Part shown: positions 8,094-17,047 of the stretch, piece by piece
How positions within the stretch are numbered: position 1 is the stretch's first letter
Layout of the letters: every line of letters starts with the position of its first letter
NCBI GenBank assembly: GCA_034926635.1
Contig: JAYFQX010000006.1
Location: forward strand, 1 to 64,000
DNA length: 64,000 nucleotides
From: Christensenella sp034926635
GTDB lineage: Bacteria > Bacillota > Clostridia > Christensenellales > Christensenellaceae
Direction of reading: 5' to 3'
Notes under the pieces: generated by a model
Database searches by the model: none
The model's input: the letters and a program-made list of their open reading frames with translations, nothing else
Told to the model about the DNA's origin: nothing
Position numbers and translations under genes: made by a program

Positions 8094-10100
8094 ATGGGAA
8101 ATTTAACGGATCTAAAATTTAAAAGCTCGGATTTCGGCGGGAAGGATGTCACGAGCCTGCCGGATAATCCGTCGGCGGAAGGATATACCGCGGCAGATCT
8201 CAAGGCGAGGTTTGACAATATCGCGGAAAACGAAATTGCGCTTGGGAAATTTAATTCCCTGGTGGATGAACTGAAGGGCACGGACGGGGCGGCGAACATT
8301 GGTATTTCGCTGCCGACCGAAACGGGTTTGCAGACAGTACAGGCTGCATTGGATTCCCTTGGAAGCGGAAAGGTAGACCGCGCGGATATTGCGCAGGCAG
8401 GCGGCAGGAGCGCAACGAAGGTGATGAGCCAGCGTGCCGTAACCGATGCAATTGAAGCTGGCGGCGGTGGCGGCACAAACGGCGCCGGTGAGTTTGAACC
8501 CATTGGCTGTATGAAATTTTTTGGAGGGGAAGAGCTGCCTTCCGGGTATTTGTGGTGTGATGGCACAAGCTATCCTATCAACGGGGATTATGCTGCGCTT
8601 TATGCTGTGCTTGGAGCGCGGTATAACCAGCAGGGGGATGCCATCGGCACTTTCCGCGTACCGGATCTGCGCGGGCGCGTTGTAGTAGGTAAGGATACGG
8701 GCACGTTTGACGTGGTAGGGAAAACCGGCGGCGAACAGACGCATACGCTGACGAAAAACGAGATGCCGGTGCATAACCATTCGCTGGGAAGTGAATATGC
8801 TTCCAACGAAACCGGAAACGACTGGGTTGGTGCAAAGGGTACTTCCGCCAAAAGAACGCTTGTCTCGCAGAGCAACGGCGGAGGGGCGGCGCACAACAAC
8901 CTGCAGCCGTACCTTGTGTGCAATTACATGATCAAATACAGCAAGAGTTATGAAGAGATCGGCGTAACCGCGCCCCCGTGTATTTGGGAATTCGCAGCGG
9001 TCGATTGGCAGCAGCAGGCGGATGGCGGATATCAGCTGCTGCTGCCGGAAAGCGATCATCACCGCGGGGCTTACTGCGTACTGACCGCGCTGTATGAAGC
9101 AGCAGAAGGCGGCGTACTGAAGGCGGTGCTGCCGGAAATGGAAAAAGACGCAAGCGGCAATATCACAATTTGGTCGGACACGGCATTTGCGGGGACAGCC
9201 TATATCGACAGGGTATACATGGTTTCGGCGGGACGCGTTGTGAGCGTAAATGGACAAACACCAGATGTGGACGGCGATGTTGCGGTAGCAGAGACGGAAA
9301 ACGCAAAGAAACTCGGCGGAAATCTGCCGGCTTATTATGCTGCACAGGCAGACCTTGATACCAAAGCACCGCTAGCTTCCCCTGTTTTTACGGGAGTCAC
9401 CACGGCGAAGGGAGGCATCAAGATTCCCGATGCACAAACCATAGGGTGGGCAACGGGCTGGCGGATTTATGCGCAGGATGCAAACACTTTTTATGTCACA
9501 TCGCCAAACGGACATGGGAGATACCTGTTTTACGGGATTTCTTCGGGCGTGTGGTCTTTTTTGCCGAATGACACGGTTACACTTGGAAACTCCAATTATA
9601 GATGGGGACAGATTTATTCCACAAACAGCGTGATTTCTACATCCGACCGAAAAGAGAAAACCGATGTGGCGGGATTACCGCCGGAAAAGGCAAAAGCGTT
9701 TCTTGCCGAATTGAGGCCGTGCACATACCGTCTGAAGGATGGAACGAGCGGGCGCACACATTATGGGCTTATCGCGCAGGAAGTGGAAGACGCAATGACG
9801 GCGCTTGGGCTTGGGAGCCTGGATTTTGCCGGCTTTATCAAATCGCCGAAAATGGAGCGTATTGCGGCGGGGACGGATGAAAACGGGAACCCGGTGATGG
9901 AGGAGCGCGAAATAACGGACGAATATGTATATGGGCTTCGTTATGAAGAGTTTATCGCGCCGATCATTGCCGCGCTGCAGGCGGTAATTGCGGAAAACAA
10001 TGACCTGAAAAACAGGTTAGTAAGGCTGGAAACACGGATGCAGGCTTTGGAGAAAGTATTAAGCATTGGAGAAACGGAGGAGAAAACAAATGGCAATTAA
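8094..10100 (+). CDS. Tail fibre with collar domain and S74 intramolecular chaperone
   Basis: This is a 668-aa fibre or tail-spike protein for host attachment. Residues about 135-285 match the phage tail collar domain (PSGYLWCDGTSYPI, GTFRVPDLRGRVVVGKD, ending LQPYLVCNYMIKY). Residues about 515-650 form a Peptidase_S74 chaperone (STSDRKEKTDV, HYGLIAQEVEDAM, LRYEEFIAPIIAALQAVI) that folds the trimer and cleaves itself off. The C-terminal coiled coil fits trimerisation. ATG 8094 with GAGAGAGG upstream is preferred; an earlier start would translate the intergenic repeat. Its stop overlaps the next gene by 11 bp. Confidence 0.85.
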   Translation: MGNLTDLKFKSSDFGGKDVTSLPDNPSAEGYTAADLKARFDNIAENEIALGKFNSLVDELKGTDGAANIGISLPTETGLQTVQAALDSLGSGKVDRADIAQAGGRSATKVMSQRAVTDAIEAGGGGGTNGAGEFEPIGCMKFFGGEELPSGYLWCDGTSYPINGDYAALYAVLGARYNQQGDAIGTFRVPDLRGRVVVGKDTGTFDVVGKTGGEQTHTLTKNEMPVHNHSLGSEYASNETGNDWVGAKGTSAKRTLVSQSNGGGAAHNNLQPYLVCNYMIKYSKSYEEIGVTAPPCIWEFAAVDWQQQADGGYQLLLPESDHHRGAYCVLTALYEAAEGGVLKAVLPEMEKDASGNITIWSDTAFAGTAYIDRVYMVSAGRVVSVNGQTPDVDGDVAVAETENAKKLGGNLPAYYAAQADLDTKAPLASPVFTGVTTAKGGIKIPDAQTIGWATGWRIYAQDANTFYVTSPNGHGRYLFYGISSGVWSFLPNDTVTLGNSNYRWGQIYSTNSVISTSDRKEKTDVAGLPPEKAKAFLAELRPCTYRLKDGTSGRTHYGLIAQEVEDAMTALGLGSLDFAGFIKSPKMERIAAGTDENGNPVMEEREITDEYVYGLRYEEFIAPIIAALQAVIAENNDLKNRLVRLETRMQALEKVLSIGETEEKTNGN

Positions 10101-10620
10101 GGCGACAACGCCAGTAAGCGATTCTTTGAAGCTGGATGGAAAACCGTCCGGCGTTTATAAAAGTGCGTTTTTAAAGTTCCGCGGAGGGTCGACAGGGCTT
10201 CCGTCCGGCGCGGATTACGCGCTGATGGCGCAGACGGAAATGATCAACACGGCAAACCTCTCTTATACGTGGGACGACAGGGATTTCGTGATCCCGCAGG
10301 GGTTTAATTTTGTGCGGTTTTGGGGCGGCATGTATGGAATCGGCGGGTCGGCGACAACGCCCGTTAATTTTGGATTTGTGACATGCCACTGCGCGCTCAA
10401 TGGCGTAACAGAAGGCGCATTGGTGGAAACAAGTCTGGCAAACAACGGCAAACTGACCTTCTGCAATACAAGTTCTCCCGGAATCACCCACGATTGCTTT
10501 ACCGGTCCGTGCCTGCTGGAGGTACAGCCGGGTGATAGAATCGGGTTTCGGGTGCGCTGTTCCCAAAACAGTTTTTATATCTACAGCAAGCTCTTTTCTA
10601 TTGAGCTGATGCAAATTTAA
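10090..10620 (+). CDS. Hypothetical phage structural protein (beta-rich)
   Basis: This is a 176-aa protein with start ATG 10090 behind GGAGGAGAAAA. It has a glycine- and strand-rich composition, with segments such as FVIPQGFNFVRFWGGMYGIGG and a C-terminal SIELMQI, resembling a jelly-roll or receptor-binding domain. Placed directly after the fibre and overlapping it, it may be an accessory fibre tip or baseplate-type protein. No family is recognised. Confidence 0.5.
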   Translation: MAIKATTPVSDSLKLDGKPSGVYKSAFLKFRGGSTGLPSGADYALMAQTEMINTANLSYTWDDRDFVIPQGFNFVRFWGGMYGIGGSATTPVNFGFVTCHCALNGVTEGALVETSLANNGKLTFCNTSSPGITHDCFTGPCLLEVQPGDRIGFRVRCSQNSFYIYSKLFSIELMQI

Positions 10621-10635
10621 GGAGGATAAGGAAAA

Positions 10636-11313
10636 ATGGCTGATTTTGATAAGATTTGGTCGGACCAGGTCGCGGATGAATTGTTTGGCGCGCAATCTGA
10701 TGTGGATGCGACCACAAAGGCGCAGGACGCGGAGCTGAAATCAATGAGTGATGAGCTGCAATCGCAGCAGGGGAAAAACGCGAGGACGCGAGACCAGGCA
10801 ATGCAAAGCGCTTATGTAGCGCGAAAAATGACGCAGAGAAATCTGCCGCAGATGATGGCGGCGCAGGGTCTTACGGGAGGGGCGTCGGAAACCGCCGCTT
10901 CCAAGATGTATAACGATTACCACAATGCCAATAATTCCGCGCGCACAGACTACAGCGATGCAAATACCGCGCTGCTTAATGGTTATAACCAGAATGTTGC
11001 CAATACCAAAAAACAGTATGCGCAGATGCTGACGAATATCAGGGAAAACGCAAAAGCGCGTGCGCTGAGCGTTGCACAGGCGAAATACCAGGCGCAGATG
11101 CAGCAGGAGGAATTGGAACGCCAGGCGCAGGCAGCAGCGGCGAGGAGCAGCAAAGGCAGTAGGGGGAAGGGCAGCACAACTACAAAAACGCCAACCGCGC
11201 CGGCAAGCCTGTATATTAATACGTCAGGGTTTGATCCTACCGTAGCAAATACGTATGCTAAAAATAATAAACTCAAGACAGGGTATATCAGTCCCTATCT
11301 AACGAGAAAGTAA
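10636..11313 (+). CDS. Hypothetical phage protein, possible internal/ejection protein
   Basis: This is a 225-aa, strongly helical, Ala/Gln-rich protein. Residues about 10-175 are predicted as long helices with coiled-coil character (QAMQSAYVARKMTQRNLPQM, QEELERQAQAAAARSS), followed by a basic Gly/Ser/Thr linker and a C-terminal YINTSGFDPTVANTYAKNN block. The composition resembles helical proteins ejected with DNA or acting as a short tape. With no long tape-measure gene nearby, an ejection role is plausible but not shown. The start follows AAGGAGGATAAGG. Confidence 0.5.
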   Translation: MADFDKIWSDQVADELFGAQSDVDATTKAQDAELKSMSDELQSQQGKNARTRDQAMQSAYVARKMTQRNLPQMMAAQGLTGGASETAASKMYNDYHNANNSARTDYSDANTALLNGYNQNVANTKKQYAQMLTNIRENAKARALSVAQAKYQAQMQQEELERQAQAAAARSSKGSRGKGSTTTKTPTAPASLYINTSGFDPTVANTYAKNNKLKTGYISPYLTRK

Positions 11314-11331
11314 ACAAAGGCGGAAGAAGTA

Positions 11332-11604
11332 ATGGCTACGGTAGAAATCACGGTATTGATCGCCGTGATCGGGTGTTTTGTGGGTCTCGCGGGATGGCTT
11401 GCCGGGCGGGATAAGCGCATTGCCCGCGACAGTGAATGGCGCGGCAGCGTGGACGCAAAGCTGGATGCGATCATCGGCATCAGGGAGGACGTAAAGGAAA
11501 TCGGCGATAAGGTGGACGCGCAGGGCGAGCGGATTACCGCTGTGGAGCAAAGCGCAAAGCAGGCACACCACCGTATCAGCGAACATTTGGCAAAGGAACG
11601 GTAG
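11332..11604 (+). CDS. Small membrane-anchored coiled-coil phage protein
   Basis: This 90-aa protein has one N-terminal membrane segment (residues about 5-23) and a charged helical tail (residues 30-90) with heptad-like spacing. It sits just before the lysis genes and resembles small accessory lysis proteins (XhlA-like size, but with the anchor at the other end). A second-holin or spanin-like role is possible. The start has GGAAGAAGTA upstream. A terminator follows. Confidence 0.5.
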   Translation: MATVEITVLIAVIGCFVGLAGWLAGRDKRIARDSEWRGSVDAKLDAIIGIREDVKEIGDKVDAQGERITAVEQSAKQAHHRISEHLAKER

Positions 11605-11605
11605 A

Positions 11606-11631
11606 AGGGCGGCAGTTTTGCCGCCTTTTTT
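11606..11631 (+). terminator. Terminator before the endolysin gene
   Basis: A GGCGGC/GCCGCC stem with an AGTTTT loop is followed by T6. It separates structural genes from the lysis cassette, perhaps allowing partial read-through. Confidence 0.7.
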
Positions 11632-11657
11632 ATCAGTAAAGAAAGAGGAGGAACATT

Positions 11658-12383
11658 ATGTTTGAATATGTGAAGGATGCGGGGCTCACCCCCGCACGGG
11701 CGTATACCAAGCGCAAAAAGACCGACCTGATTGTTTTGCATCATGTGCAGGGCAATATGAGCGTACAGGCTGTACACGCCATGCACGTTGCGCGGGGGCA
11801 TAAGGGAATTGATTACAATATTTATATTGATAAGGACGGCACGGTTTATTGGGGACGCGGCTTGGAATATGCAGGAGGTCATACGCTGGACAGGCTCGGG
11901 TATAACGACCGCAGCGTGGGGATTGTGTGCAACGGTGATTTTCAGGCGGAGCAGATGGGCGAAGCGCAAAAAGAAGCGCTTGTGCGTGTGGTGCGCGACG
12001 TGTGTGCGCAGTATGGCATCACAGATGTGCGGGGACACCGCGAGGTAAGCGATACAGACTGTCCGGGGCGGTATTTTCCGCTGGAAGAAGTGAGGGCGTG
12101 CGTGTGCGTGCAGCAGGAAACACCGGAGGCGTTTGTGATCGACCATCTTTTAAAACGCCGCAGTCCTACGGTATACGATCCGCAGGTCCAGTGGGTACAG
12201 GAGGCGTTTTTGCGCGCGGGCGGCGAGTATATTACGCTGCTGGGAAGCGCGCGGGCGGACGGGCGTTTTGGCAGCGGCACGGAAAAAGCGGTGAAAAAGT
12301 ATCAGCGAGCTTTGGGGCTTACGGCGGACGGTATCATAGGACACGATACGGCGGTATCGCTCGGCGCGGTTTGGGAAGGATAA
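11658..12383 (+). CDS. Endolysin: N-acetylmuramoyl-L-alanine amidase with PG-binding domain
   Basis: This 241-aa endolysin cleaves the amide bond between MurNAc and L-alanine. Residues 20-150 form an Amidase_2 fold with His28 in VLHHVQG, a glycine-tryptophan segment, and GHREVSDTDCPG carrying the second His and the Cys zinc ligands. Residues about 165-240 match a PG_binding_1 module (QWVQEAFLRAGG, DGRFGSGTEKAVKKYQRALG, DGIIGHDTA). No signal peptide is seen, so export would depend on the neighbouring holin. The start follows AGAGGAGGAAC. Confidence 0.92.
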   Translation: MFEYVKDAGLTPARAYTKRKKTDLIVLHHVQGNMSVQAVHAMHVARGHKGIDYNIYIDKDGTVYWGRGLEYAGGHTLDRLGYNDRSVGIVCNGDFQAEQMGEAQKEALVRVVRDVCAQYGITDVRGHREVSDTDCPGRYFPLEEVRACVCVQQETPEAFVIDHLLKRRSPTVYDPQVQWVQEAFLRAGGEYITLLGSARADGRFGSGTEKAVKKYQRALGLTADGIIGHDTAVSLGAVWEG

Positions 12384-12398
12384 CAGGAGGAAAAAAAC

Positions 12399-12683
12399 AT
12401 GAAGAAAATTAACTGGAGGGTACGGGCAAAAAGTCCGCAGTTTTGGATCGGTCTGCTGGGCGTGATCGCCTCGCCGGTTTTGGCGTATTACGGGTTATCG
12501 TATACGGATATGACCACGTGGGACAGCATCGGAAACGTGCTGCAAATGTTTTTTACCAATCCGTTTTTGATCGGCACCGTTGTGATGGCGGCGCTGTCTT
12601 TTGTCGGGGTGCTTGCTGATCCGACCACAAAAGGGATTAGTGACAGTAAGCAGGCCATGGAGTATGAAAAACCAAAAGAATAA
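12399..12683 (+). CDS. Phage holin, phi LC3 type
   Basis: This 94-aa protein has the phi LC3 holin pattern: INWRVRAKSPQFWIG at the N-terminus, a first membrane span (residues 17-33), a YTDMTTWDSIGNVL linker, a second span (residues 52-72), then LADPTTKGISDS. It would form membrane lesions that release the endolysin encoded 15 bp upstream. The start follows AGGAGGAAAAAA. Confidence 0.9.
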   Translation: MKKINWRVRAKSPQFWIGLLGVIASPVLAYYGLSYTDMTTWDSIGNVLQMFFTNPFLIGTVVMAALSFVGVLADPTTKGISDSKQAMEYEKPKE

Positions 12684-12700
12684 TGACACAAAAGCAAAAA

Positions 12701-12733
12701 AACGCCCCCGGAAAAACTCCGGGGGCGTTTTTG
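12701..12733 (+). terminator. Strong terminator ending the prophage late operon
   Basis: A perfect 12-bp stem (AACGCCCCCGGA / TCCGGGGGCGTT) around an AAAAC loop, followed by T's. It can also end the opposing kinase operon, which stops at 12760. Confidence 0.92.
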
Positions 12734-12759
12734 CGTCAGAAGAAAACCGGAAACGTCGT

Positions 12760-14682
12760 TCAGGATTTTTCCGCAGGATGCTCCGGCAGAGGAATCATGA
12801 TGGAAACGCGGAACACCTTGCCGTCCGCATCAAAAGAGGCGAGTCCGCCAAAACGCTGTACAAGCGACTGGACGGAAAGGATGCCTGTTCCAAAACCGCG
12901 GCGCTTGGACGAAAGAAAACGTCCTTCTTCTTTTTGGATCATCCCGTCAAAGCTGTTGTCAGCCACAAGGCGGATCTTTCCGTCCGACTGCTCGCCGCGC
13001 AGATAAATAAAGCGTTCGCCGCTTTTTTGGCGCGATACCGCGTCTGCGGCGTTTTCCAGTAAATTGCTCAGCAAAATACAGAGCTCGTCATCAGGGAAAT
13101 TAAGTTCTTCCGGCAAAACGAGGCGCGCGTCGAAAACCGCGCCGGATTGTTTGACGCGAGAGGCATAATAATTCAGGACGGCATCCGCAGTGGGATGGCT
13201 GGTGAAGGTAACGACTTCTTGCTGCGCAAGGTTCGGTTCATAGTTCTCCAAATATTTTTCGATTTGTCCGTAAGCGCCCTTGTGGGAAAGCTCATGGAGC
13301 GCACGCATATGGTGACGGAGGTCGTGCGCTGCAATCCGCGCTTTTTCCACCTGACCGGATAACTGCCGGTAATGTTCTTTTTGCATGGCAAGCTGTTGTT
13401 CTAAGTGAATATGCTGCGCCTCGTATGTCGCCTGGAAACGATAGGCAGCCGAAAGCTTCGTCCATAATACGCATTCAAAAGCAATTGCCAGCGCTAGCCC
13501 GCCGATTTCCGGGAAAAAGCAGCCGATAATGGGTTCGTACAACGGAAAGATGCGGTCGAAAAGCAGTGCGGCGGCAAAAACGAGACCCGCGCCAAACAGT
13601 ACGTAAGAAAACTTTTTTTGTTTGCTGATTGCGTAGACAGAGACGGCGAGCAGATACCCCGCCGTATAAAATTTGACGATGGTGACGCATACAGAGAAAA
13701 CCTGCATGGCGGCGGCATCAAGAACGCCCGCTCCAAAGGAATAAAACGCAGCCGCAACAACACCCACCGCGCATGGCAGTGCAAAAAAGAAAACAGTATG
13801 GTTTTGAATCCCGCATAAATGGCTTTGCAAAACCACCGCCAGTAAAAGCATACACGAATAACAGGTGATTTCAATGGGATACCACGGAAAATAACCTGTC
13901 ATGAAAAAAGTATGCAGCAGCGGGTAGCCGGTAATGACCACAAGGCACAGGCACAAAAGACACGAAAATATCCCCGTGGCATAGCTGCTGCGTTTTCCAA
14001 AATATAAGGAAGCCGCAATACCGAGAAGTGCGGCAAGGACGATTGTGAGGTGCAAAAGCAGCTGTGCGTAACGCACAAAAAGGACAGGCTGTAGTTCCCC
14101 AAATGCGGGAGGATACACCATTCCACTGTAAAGACCGGATTCGTCGGTGACGGCAATCACCATTTCAGTTTTTCCGCTGCCGCGAAAAGAGACAATGCGG
14201 TTTTGGATACCGCTTTCGTATTCCGAGGGATCGGGATTCCCGCTTTGTGCGACAAGGTTGCCGTTTAGGTATAACCGGTAAGCGGAGAAGATCTCGGGGA
14301 GGCTGATAGCATATTCGGTTTCTTCTTCCGGCAGCAAAAGTGTCAGCCGGTAGGTCGCGCTCCCATGCGGGAAAAGGGAAAGATCATCCATCTCCATCCC
14401 GCCGTATTGCCCGATGAAGGTCTCTTCAGACTGTGCGCCCAAAAGTTCGTCTGACGTCAGCAGTTGCCCCGGATAAAGCTCCCAGCCGTAAACAAGATAA
14501 CGAACGGGAGTTTCCTGCAGGCTTTGTTCGGTGATGGATAAAACGCCGTTTTCCGGACGGGAAGCGGTCTGCGAATATTTGTTGTCCCAGATGGTAAGAC
14601 TGCCAAACAGCGCGGCGCACGCAAGCAACACGGTCAGCGTAAATACCAAGGGTGAGACCCATAGCTTTTTATCGTGAACCAT
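12760..14682 (-). CDS. Sensor histidine kinase, 7TM type with GHKL ATPase
   Basis: This is a 640-aa membrane sensor. It has an N-terminal span, an extracytoplasmic domain (residues 30-205) with 7TMR-DISM-like strands (IFSAYRLYLNGNLVAQSG), about seven spans (residues 210-410), a coiled coil, and a kinase core with AAHDLRHHMRALHELSHKG (phospho-acceptor His near 453) and LSNLLENAADAV (N box near 540). This is the class that pairs with LytTR regulators. ATG 14682 is preferred because GGAGGT lies 9 nt upstream; the ATG at 14691 would abut it. It is third in an operon with the surface protein and regulator upstream, next to the RiPP locus. Confidence 0.85.
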   Translation of the reverse strand: MVHDKKLWVSPLVFTLTVLLACAALFGSLTIWDNKYSQTASRPENGVLSITEQSLQETPVRYLVYGWELYPGQLLTSDELLGAQSEETFIGQYGGMEMDDLSLFPHGSATYRLTLLLPEEETEYAISLPEIFSAYRLYLNGNLVAQSGNPDPSEYESGIQNRIVSFRGSGKTEMVIAVTDESGLYSGMVYPPAFGELQPVLFVRYAQLLLHLTIVLAALLGIAASLYFGKRSSYATGIFSCLLCLCLVVITGYPLLHTFFMTGYFPWYPIEITCYSCMLLLAVVLQSHLCGIQNHTVFFFALPCAVGVVAAAFYSFGAGVLDAAAMQVFSVCVTIVKFYTAGYLLAVSVYAISKQKKFSYVLFGAGLVFAAALLFDRIFPLYEPIIGCFFPEIGGLALAIAFECVLWTKLSAAYRFQATYEAQHIHLEQQLAMQKEHYRQLSGQVEKARIAAHDLRHHMRALHELSHKGAYGQIEKYLENYEPNLAQQEVVTFTSHPTADAVLNYYASRVKQSGAVFDARLVLPEELNFPDDELCILLSNLLENAADAVSRQKSGERFIYLRGEQSDGKIRLVADNSFDGMIQKEEGRFLSSKRRGFGTGILSVQSLVQRFGGLASFDADGKVFRVSIMIPLPEHPAEKS

Positions 14683-16159
14683 GCCGCACATACCTCCAAA
14701 TCAGCAGCGCGGCAAGGATAACGGCTGCCGCCGCAAAAATAATGACAAGCTGCCATGGAAAGACGGAGGTCTCGGGGGCCTGCATGTCTGAAGCAGGAGA
14801 TTTTGTTTCGGATGACGGCTGCGTTGGCTGCGAAGACGCTGCCGCCGCAGGCGCAGTACTTTCGGAAATAGATGTCACCGCAGAACTCTGCGGGCTTGCG
14901 GAGGGCGAAGGCTCTACAGAAGAAGAAGCTTCCGGCACAGCAAAATCCTGCGCAGGTGCGGCATGCTGTTTTGCAATAGGAACATCTTCCGCGCCAATCG
15001 CGGGCGCTTTTCCGTCTGCCGTCGCAGAAGGCGCAGTGGTCGGCGCAGGCGCAGGCGTTATCTGCGGCTGACGATCGCCGCCGTCGCGGTCACCCCCAAT
15101 ACCGCCTGCCGTAGGCAGTGTGCTTTCTTTTGCCGTAACGGTCAGGAGATTCGATTTTACGCCATTATATTCCAGATAAAAATAATAGGGCTGGTCTGTT
15201 TTTAATTTTCCGAGGGAAATCGAGAGCTTGTTGCCGGTATACCAGGCGTGATCGGTGGTGATCCTTGTTCCTGCGGCAATTTCGCCTTTGGAAACAAAAG
15301 AATCTTGTGTAAAGGGACCTTCCTGCGATGTTTCGGAATAAAAGAGGCGTATGTTTTCCGGATCGGGAATTGTCTCGACCCATTCAGAAGTAACCGAAGA
15401 CATGGTTTTTTGCGTAACGGCGGAAAGGTCTATTCCTGACGTCGCACCGATATAGACCGTTGCCTCAAACGCTGTAAAACCATTAGGCAACGAAAAACAG
15501 GCAGGCAGCCGGGGCGTGCCCAGCACCTTATATTCCCCCGGAACGGAAGTGTTCACGGAAGAAAGATCCCAATCGATCGGCAATGCGTAATAAAGATGGT
15601 TCTCGCAGATCGCGATTGCGGAGAGGGAAAGGATGGAAAGAGAAGATAAATCGCTTTCCTGTGGCAACAGCTGTGCCAAATAGGACTCGTTTTGTGCGTT
15701 TAACGTAAAAATTTTTTCCAGAGGCTCGGCGTTTTGCATGCCGTCCTCGTTTATCATTACGGGATAGGTGATCGTCTTAAGACCCTGCGCAAGCGTGCAG
15801 CCGGGCGGCGGTGAAAGCGTTCCCACAACCGAAATCCAACCGGAAACAGAAGTATCCGGCGCAGCCCATGCAACATCGCACGGAACGTAATCACCGGTTT
15901 CGCCAATAATGCCGTCTACCGATTCTGGAAGCTCGTCAAGAATATCCTGCGGCGCGCAGCCTACTTCAAACAGTGTGGAAGAATGTCCGGTCATCACGCC
16001 GTAAGTGGGGATATAAACAGGGTCAATCTCTGTAATTTCGCCCTGCGGGAGCTGCGGGATCCCCGGAAAAAACCCAAGCGCATACGCCCCGGTCGGAACC
16101 GTGAGAAGAAGAACGGCAAGAAGAAGCAAAGAGAAAAGCCGGCGGTAGCGTCGTTTCAT
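14669..16159 (-). CDS. Secreted, membrane-anchored surface protein in the two-component operon
   Basis: This is a 496-aa protein. Residues 1-28 form a signal peptide (LLLLAVLLLTVPTGAYALG). Residues 40-370 hold three or four beta-rich Ig-like repeats with recurring PTYGVMTGHSS, GTLSPPPGC and GTPRLPACF-type motifs. Residues 385-460 are Pro/Ala/Ser-rich, probably cell-wall spanning, and residues 468-490 form a membrane span with a basic tail. The ATG overlaps the regulator's stop (ATGA) and the end overlaps the kinase start, so all three are co-translated. It could present or sense an external ligand for the kinase. No LPxTG motif is present. Confidence 0.75.
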   Translation of the reverse strand: MKRRYRRLFSLLLLAVLLLTVPTGAYALGFFPGIPQLPQGEITEIDPVYIPTYGVMTGHSSTLFEVGCAPQDILDELPESVDGIIGETGDYVPCDVAWAAPDTSVSGWISVVGTLSPPPGCTLAQGLKTITYPVMINEDGMQNAEPLEKIFTLNAQNESYLAQLLPQESDLSSLSILSLSAIAICENHLYYALPIDWDLSSVNTSVPGEYKVLGTPRLPACFSLPNGFTAFEATVYIGATSGIDLSAVTQKTMSSVTSEWVETIPDPENIRLFYSETSQEGPFTQDSFVSKGEIAAGTRITTDHAWYTGNKLSISLGKLKTDQPYYFYLEYNGVKSNLLTVTAKESTLPTAGGIGGDRDGGDRQPQITPAPAPTTAPSATADGKAPAIGAEDVPIAKQHAAPAQDFAVPEASSSVEPSPSASPQSSAVTSISESTAPAAAASSQPTQPSSETKSPASDMQAPETSVFPWQLVIIFAAAAVILAALLIWRYVRHGSR

Positions 16160-16881
16160 GGTGACTCCTTTCGCAAATCCTGCAAAGAGTATTCCAGGAA
16201 TTGTTGCTTGACGGATATTTTTCCGCGTTGCCGAATAGGGATACGGATCCCGTTTGAAAGACTGAAATCGTCCTGGCATACGCCGGTGATATGCTGCATG
16301 TTGACCACGACGTTGCGGTTACAGCATAAAAAACGTTTGTCACGCAAAAGGGAATCCATCACAGTGGAGATGTTTTCATCAACAACGATATCCTGCTGCG
16401 CCAGATGGATGCGCGCTTTGCGGGCTGCGCAGTCCGCATACAGAATGTCGCACAACAGGATCTTTGTTTCCATATGCCCAACCTGTACGCCAAGATACTG
16501 GCTGTTTTGCACGAGATTGGTACAGCAAGAATCCATAGCACTGGCAAAACGTTCGTAAGCAAGCGGTTTGGTGAGATAATAAGCGGCGCGTACGTCATAG
16601 CTTTCTACCGCGTGTGCGTGGCTGGTGGTAAAGAAAATCAGGCGGCATTGCGTATCAGCGGCATAAACCCTTCGCGCTGCGTCCATCCCGCTCATTTCCG
16701 CCATATAAACATCCAGGAAAACAAGATCGTATTTTCGGGGTATAAAGTCTGCAAGAAACGCCTCTGCACAATGAAATTCCGCGCAGGAAGCTTCCAGCCT
16801 GTTGCTGTGCAGGTATTGCGTAAGCAGGCGCAGTAGTTCCTGCCTGTCGGACAGGTTATCATCCACAATCGCGATCCGCAT
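16156..16881 (-). CDS. LytTR-family response regulator
   Basis: This is a 241-aa regulator. Residues 1-120 form a receiver with the acidic pair VDD (residues 6-8), phospho-acceptor Asp57 (LVFLDVYM), Thr/Ser in FFTTS and Lys in YYLTKPL. Residues 135-235 form a LytTR DNA-binding domain (KILLCDILYADC, DKRFLCCNRNVVVNMQHITG). It heads the operon with the surface protein and sensor kinase. The direct repeats at 16984-17020, between it and the divergent RiPP genes, are the likely binding site, so it probably controls both directions. Confidence 0.9.
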   Translation of the reverse strand: MRIAIVDDNLSDRQELLRLLTQYLHSNRLEASCAEFHCAEAFLADFIPRKYDLVFLDVYMAEMSGMDAARRVYAADTQCRLIFFTTSHAHAVESYDVRAAYYLTKPLAYERFASAMDSCCTNLVQNSQYLGVQVGHMETKILLCDILYADCAARKARIHLAQQDIVVDENISTVMDSLLRDKRFLCCNRNVVVNMQHITGVCQDDFSLSNGIRIPIRQRGKISVKQQFLEYSLQDLRKESP

Positions 16882-16955
16882 TTCCCCTAAAAATGTCTCC
16901 TTTGGTTAAATTGAATGCTATTTAGTTTCTATTTTAACATATGTCGCGGTGCAGG

Positions 16956-16981
16956 GTACAAATTTTTTATGGGATTTGTAC
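16956..16981. promoter_or_regulatory. Inverted repeat in the divergent regulator/RiPP intergenic region
   Basis: GTACAAAT and ATTTGTAC form a perfect 8-bp inverted repeat with a 10-bp centre. It lies beside the direct repeats and could be a second operator or a weak hairpin upstream of either transcript. Confidence 0.5.
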
Positions 16982-16983
16982 GC

Positions 16984-17020
16984 AAAAAGTGATTTTGGGT
17001 AATAAAAAGTGATTTTGGGT
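16984..17020 (+). promoter_or_regulatory. Candidate LytTR operator: 17-bp direct repeat, 20-bp period
   Basis: AAAAAGTGATTTTGGGT occurs at 16984-17000 and again, identically, at 17004-17020. LytTR regulators bind two direct half-sites roughly two helical turns apart, so this fits a site for the adjacent regulator. A plausible -10 (TATGAT, 17048-17053) lies about 30 bp downstream with no good -35, as expected of an activated promoter. Confidence 0.6.
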
Positions 17021-17047
17021 TCCGCATGCTTTTTTCAAGAAATTTCT

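Noticed and set aside
8112..9257. 381-codon open frame opposite the tail fibre
   Set aside because: The + strand carries tail collar and S74 motifs; the antisense frame has none.
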